The notes under the pieces were generated by a model. The model ran no database searches, had not been told where the DNA came from, and saw nothing but the letters and a program-made list of their open reading frames with translations. DNA of 64,000 nucleotides from Arcuatula senhousia (lineage: Eukaryota; Mollusca; Bivalvia; Mytilida; Mytilidae): contig CAXARO010000978.1 of NCBI GenBank assembly GCA_963971305.1, forward strand, positions 19,485 to 83,484. The letters are read 5' to 3'. Each line of letters opens with the position of its first letter. The stretch's first letter is position 1. The translations under genes were made by a program, and so were the position numbers. Of the stretch, positions 58,954-64,000 are shown piece after piece.

Positions 58954-59224
58954 AATAATAATATCGACTGTTTTCGATATCGCTTTTGTATATTGTCTTT
59001 TCTTCTCGAGAGTTTTTTTATAATTCAGTTTAACATATCATCCTCTGACTACTTAAATGTGCTTGTAATGTACATGATTTAAACCAAAGGATCGTTTGTT
59101 ATGAATGAAAGGGGGATCTCATTAGATATTTCTGGGATCAACTACCGTCTCTTTTCAAGCTTTTAAAAATAGTTTTATTATCACTTATTCCACATCTCTT
59201 TATTTTCACTAAAAAAATTCTTTC

Positions 59225-59580
59225 TTCGTTATCGGCCACTAGTAGAAAAGTTCAAAATTGAGTTAAAAGATACGATAGTTAATTGTTTTAATTAGTGTTT
59301 GACTGGTGTGCTGTACTGAGATGATCACCTCAATATCCCTATTGTGTCTCACAACTATGTTGTGTTCTATGGTCATTACCGGACCCTAAGATCGCAATGG
59401 AAGAGGGAGGTTTGGCGCCATAAAACCTGGTTTAACCCACCATTTCGTTTGAAATGCCTGTACCAAATCAGGACCATTGCGATCCACCAGTTCTCCGGTA
59501 TGACTGATTCGTTTTTGTCATTTTCTCTGGACTATGAGATTGATCCTTCAAGTTCGGTAGTTTTGTTATTACCTTTATTT
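59225..59580 (+). repeat. Arm of a ~330-bp dispersed inverted pair
   Basis: Partner of 53635-53965. Immediately after it, 59593-59635 (GGAGGCTACTCCTTGAAGTA) is a dead fragment of the ribozyme family: its CTGATGA core is lost. Confidence 0.7.
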
Positions 59581-59640
59581 TCTATTATTCAAATTTTGCT
59601 GAGGGGAGGCTACTCCTTGAAGTATGGATATACAGAATAA

Positions 59641-60639
59641 AGAAACTATCAGTTTTATTGATAACCATATTGGTGTAATGTATCTTGAAATTATTATGAT
59701 TTCACGATCAAATCATCTAACAAGACAACAGAACGCAGAAACATATATTGCATTTATAAATAACACTGATACTATGGCATTCTAAGAAAAGGGGTTCGTT
59801 TTTATTTTTTTAACACGAACTCGGTGAATATTATGACCAGAAATAACAGATCTATTTTAAGCACGAAAGGTTAGATGCTCATCGCTATTGTCAAGTATCA
59901 TATATCAAACATATGCATAATACATGTATACTTATAGGGAAAGAAACATTTATCGGTAATTAGCGTCTTGACCCTTTGATCTCATCTGCCTGATATTTTA
60001 TAGTATCATGGACAGTCCGTGATACAAGAAAATATCATGTGGGAGCACTTGATCACTGTGACCTGCGATGAAATTTGACGTAATTTGTGACGTAATTGTA
60101 CTGAAAACTTGTAACATGTGTGTATTTTTCTCATTTCCTTCCGGACTCGTGTGATATTCACCTAGATATAGATAGTATCAAAAAGGAAAGTACATAATAT
60201 TCTATATATAACATATGAACAATTATAATAGTAGATTGGTATACTGGCTAATAGACCATTTGATTGGATTTTCCTTTGCAATAAACTAGCCTACCCTAAA
60301 AGCCTATTTTAACATAATCTTATATGGTTTTCAAACAAATAAGAAATTAACAAACCCTGCGCTCGCTGATAGAAATTTTAATATTTCTATAAACTGAATG
60401 TCTGTCTTGCACACAAATAATAATGTTATGAAATATTATATATATATATATATACGTTATTCTGATGCAACTCTGTAGATACAGTGGTATGCAGAAACAC
60501 ATTTTAGTACATTATTTTCATTCAATAAACAATATTTATTACACAAAAACAAGGTCAAGTATCCTGATGCAGTAACATCAGTTTAAACTAAACATACAAG
60601 TACATAACCTAAAACTGCACAGAGACCCGTCTAGATCAT
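59641..60639. other. AT-rich stretch, no gene seen
   Basis: A TA dinucleotide run lies near 60440. Nothing else is recognised. Confidence 0.4.
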
Positions 60640-60707
60640 TTAAATAGGTCTGATCATCATCCTTGTCTTCTTCAGACACTGGAACCCTCTCCATGGTACC
60701 CAATTAA
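60640..60707 (-). pseudogene. Fibrinogen-related C-terminal exon fragment
   Basis: The minus strand encodes WVPWRGFQCLKKTRMMIRPI and a TAA stop at 60640-60642, the typical C-terminus of a fibrinogen domain (compare [20 protein letters not shown] in the complete gene). Upstream the exon is broken after the W by an AT-rich stretch and a MITE. It is the remnant of a third gene copy and the likely founder sequence of the 61-bp array at 61.2 kb. Confidence 0.8.
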
Positions 60708-60720
60708 AAAATATTAAAAA

Positions 60721-61194
60721 GGAAAAATAGCTACGGATATATTACGGATGGTCCTCAATCTATCCGTAAATCATCCGTTTTTCATCCGTAAAACGGTTAT
60801 TTCATCCACGTCTGAATTTTATCCGTAATAAACTATCCATAAAACGGATGAATATCATTCTATCCGTTTTTCATCCATAGCTCAAATCATCCGTAAAATG
60901 TCCGTATTTTATCCGTTTTTCATCTGTATCATGAAAATACCATTTTTTCAGAAAAATTTCCCGAAACCCCTCTAAAATTAATGGTTATGACCTCGATCAT
61001 ATGGAAAAAAAAAACAAACAAAAAACAGGATATTTTAAATGCTACGGATGAATTCCACCCGTAAACCATCCGTACTACGGATGATTTTATACGGATGAAA
61101 AACATCCGTGTGCTCGATTTTTCCGTATTCATTCGTACATTAACGGATGAATTACGGATGGTTTACGGATGAAAACATCCGTAGCTATTTTTCC
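60721..61194. mobile_element. MITE built of ATCCGT/ACGGAT subrepeats
   Basis: 474 bp with inverted ends GGAAAAATAGCTACGGAT and complement, and many internal ATCCGTNNNTCATCCGT or ACGGATGA motifs. No clear target duplication was seen. It separates the fibrinogen exon fragment from the array derived from it. Confidence 0.75.
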
Positions 61195-61199
61195 TGTGT

Positions 61200-62905
61200 T
61201 GATGGTTGATCATCATCCTTGTCTTCTTCAGACACTGGAACCCTCTCCACGTTACCCAGTGGATGGTTGATCATCACCCTTGTCTTCTTCAGACACTGGA
61301 ACCCTCTCCACGTTACCCAGTGGATGGTTGATCATCATCCTTGTCTTCTTCAGACACTGGAACCCTCTCCACGGTACCCAGTGGATGGTTGATCATCACC
61401 CTTGTCTTCTTCAGACACTGGAACCCTCTCCACGTTACCCAGTGGATGGTTGATCATCATCCTTGTCTTCTTCAGACACTGGAACCTTATCCACGGTACC
61501 CAGTGGATGGTTGATCATCACCCTTGTCTTCTTCAGACACTGGAACCCTCTCCACGGTACCCAGTGGATGGTTGATCATCATCCTTGTCTTCTTCAGACA
61601 CTGGAACCCTCTCCACGGTACCCAGTGGATGGTTGATCATCATTCTTGTCTTCTTCAGACACTGGAACCCTCTCCACGGTACCCAGTGGATGGTTGATCA
61701 TCATTCTTGTCTTCTTCAGACACTGGAACCCTCTCCACGGTACCCAGTGGATGGTTGCTCATCATTCTTGTCTTCTCCAGACACTGGAACCCTCTCCACG
61801 GTACCCAGTGGATGGTTGATCATCACCCTTGTCTTCTTCAGACACTGGAACCCTCTCCACGGTACCCAGTGGATTGTTGATCATCACCCTTGTCTTCTTC
61901 AGACACTTGAACCCTCTCCACGGTACCCAGTGGATGGTTGATCATCACCCTTGTCTTCTTCAGACACTGGAACCCTCTCCACGGTACCCAGTGGATGGTT
62001 GCTCATCATTCTTGTCTTCTTCAGACACTGGAACCCTCTCCACGGTACCCAGTCATCCTTGTCTTCTTCAGACACTGGAACCTTATCCACGGTACCCAGT
62101 GGATGGTTGATCATCATCCTTGTCTTCTCCAGACACTGGAACCCTCTCCACGGTACCCAGTGGATGGTTGATCATCATCTTTGTCTTTTTCAGACACTAG
62201 AACCATCTCCACGGTACCCAGTGGATGGTTGATCATCATCCTTGTCTTCTTCAGACACTTGAACCCTCTCCACGGAACCCAGTGGATGATTGATCATTAT
62301 TATTGTCTTCTTCAGACACTGGAACCCTCTCCACGGTACCCAGTGGATGATTGATCACCATCCTTGTCTTCTTCAGACACTGGAACCCTCTACACGGTAC
62401 CCAGTGGATGGTTGATCATCATCCTTGTCTTCTCCAGACACTGGAACCCTCTCCACGGTACCCAGTGGATGGTTGATCATCATCCTTGTCTTCTTCAGAC
62501 ACTGGAACCCTCTCCACGGTACCCAGTGGATGGTTGATCATCATCCTTGTCTTCTACAGACACTGGAACCCTCTCCACGGTACCCAGTCATCCTTGTCTT
62601 CTTCAGACACTGGAACCTTATCCACGGTACCCAGTGGATGGTTGATCATCATCCTTGTCTTCTCCAGACACTGGAACCTTATCCACGGTACCCAGTGGAT
62701 GGTTGATCATCATCCTTGTCTTCTCCAGACACTGGAACCCTCTCCACGGTACCCAGTCATCCTTGTCTTCTTCAGACACTGGAACCTTATCCACGGTACC
62801 CAGTTGATGGTTGATCATCATCCTTGTCTTCTTCAGACACTGGAACCCTCTCCACGGTACCCAGTGGATGGTTCATTATCATCCTTGTCTTCTTCAGACA
62901 CTGGA
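61200..62905 (-). repeat. 61-bp minisatellite (~28 copies) made from a fibrinogen-related C-terminal exon
   Basis: The unit contains TGGATGGTTGATCATCATCC, TTGTCTTCTTCAGACACTGG and AACCCTCTCCACGGTACCCAG. Read on the minus strand each unit encodes WVPWRGFQCLKKTRMMI in one frame, so it derives from the exon seen intact at 60640-60707. The 61-bp period is not a multiple of three, so frames drift and no long protein is made. Three copies are shortened by ~16 bp (for example near 62054). The plus-strand frames through it are accidental. Confidence 0.95.
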
Positions 62906-64000
62906 ATATGATTCTTTTTTTGGTTAACCTTTATGTATCAAAAATGGCCTAATTGGTATGTTGTTTGAATGGTTTAAATGGTTTGCTACATTTTGATCTC
63001 TTATTCCTTAAAAAAAACACATGCAAAATAAAAAAAACAAGACGATGATCGTAACTTAAAAATTGATTTGGAAACGATGATCGTAGCTGAAGGATTTTAC
63101 ATTTATTTCACAATAATCATTCTTTTATAAGAAGCAAAGAGGCACCAACGGGGCATTCGAGTGTCAAATCTCCGAAAGGGCAACGACGAAACACAACAAA
63201 AACAGCACGAAGAAACACAAAACACAAAATCAACCAAACGGAAATCAACAACGCAAACTCAAGTCATAACAAGAGCATTGTCAATATTACTTCGATTTTC
63301 AACATAATAATCAAATAGGAATATTTCATTCAATCAGTACTTTCAAAAATGGTAATGTCCTTTTGTGATATTAAAAACGAAAGAATATGGAATATGTGCC
63401 AGAAAGACACAATGCACATATTGAAATGATTTTCATCAATGTACAAAAGCAAAATTTCACTGCGTGTGAAGCGCTTTTCTGGATTAACCTTCATCAGACA
63501 CGCTAGGAGTAGAAAACTTGGAAAACCGGTAGAATATTAGATTTGATTAAAAAAAAATGCCAAAAAAATTATTACAACAATCACCAAACAGATAAATTTA
63601 TCAATTACCTTTATTTACCACAACCAAGCCAATGTCGCTGCTGGCGGAGTTTTTAATTCTCCTACTGCATTGCAACTTGGTAGCTTTACTTGAGATTGAT
63701 CATCCTTGTTCGGTAATTTTGTTGTTACCTTTATTTACCACAACGTCCCGGGTGGCTTTTATGCATGCAGCAGAGGCTAGCTTGTCGTAAAAGGCGACTT
63801 ATGGTCTTGGCATTCTGATGTCGGGTCAGTGCTCAGCCAACAGAGCGACCAAATATGTGCCCTAGTTATTACCTTTATTTTAATAAAGTCTAATGTTCGA
63901 AGGGTAGTTTTTGTTGGGACTTAATGTAATCAAAATAATTTGTTCATTTTAAATGTCGATTTTTTTTCTAAGAAATAAAGGTTGAAAATCGTCAATTCAA
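62906..64000. other. Intergenic stretch with dispersed repeat fragments
   Basis: 63139-63270 (-) is a diverged copy of the TTTACTGG/ACATGTTGTC repeat. Around 63600-63740 a TTACCTTTATTTACCACAAC segment occurs twice ~125 bp apart. No gene is supported. Confidence 0.4.

Noticed and set aside
61585..62911. Plus- and minus-strand frames of about 70-140 codons across the 61-bp array
   Set aside because: The period is not a multiple of three, so all frames are open by repetition. The real origin is a fibrinogen-related exon on the minus strand.

Overview
This is eukaryotic, AT-rich, intron-rich and repeat-dense DNA. The genes (a fibrinogen-related-protein gene pair and an LRRC14/PRAME-type leucine-rich-repeat gene) and the repeats (an AGCTCACCTGG-bounded family, a tRNA-derived SINE, a BEL/Pao retrotransposon and hammerhead-ribozyme retrozymes) point to a bivalve mollusc, most likely a Mytilus-like mussel. 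The species is an inference.

Layout. 1-3082: intergenic, with a hAT-like MITE. 3083-10628: a nearly intact minus-strand BEL/Pao LTR element with 731-bp LTRs and a 5-bp target duplication, broken once by a frameshift in the integrase. 10629-13335: repeats, including a full-length SINE with an 8-bp target duplication. 13355-33533 (+): a seven-exon LRRC14-like gene (547 aa by my splice model). Its introns hold a 90-bp minisatellite of about 76 copies, a 63-bp minisatellite of about 52 copies, MITEs and other repeats. 33534-38690: intergenic repeats and a dimeric hammerhead retrozyme. 38700-43733 (+): the first two exons of a fibrinogen-related gene with a frameshift. Its intron carries a tandem array of nine sense-strand hammerhead ribozymes. 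43734-50660: dispersed repeats only. 50668-57391 (-): a complete four-exon fibrinogen-related gene (326 aa), tail-to-tail with the first. 57392-64000: MITEs, ribozyme relics, an orphan fibrinogen C-terminal exon fragment and a 61-bp minisatellite made from that exon.

Main observations. (1) In the LRRC14-like gene, three of six introns begin with tandem copies of the upstream exon's 3' end together with its 5' splice site. Units are 90, 63 and 36 bp, all multiples of three, so every duplicated donor keeps the same splice phase. In the 90-bp array the exon frame stays open through all copies, so any of 76 donors could in principle be joined in frame to the next exon. (2) Two hammerhead-ribozyme families are present. 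One is a ~383-bp tandem retrozyme with nine intact ribozyme cores in the intron of one fibrinogen-related gene, plus a diverged sense-oriented relative in the same intron of its paralogue. The other is a GACGAAAC-type retrozyme with an identifiable empty site nearby. (3) The 61-bp minisatellite at 61.2-62.9 kb is another array built from coding exon sequence.
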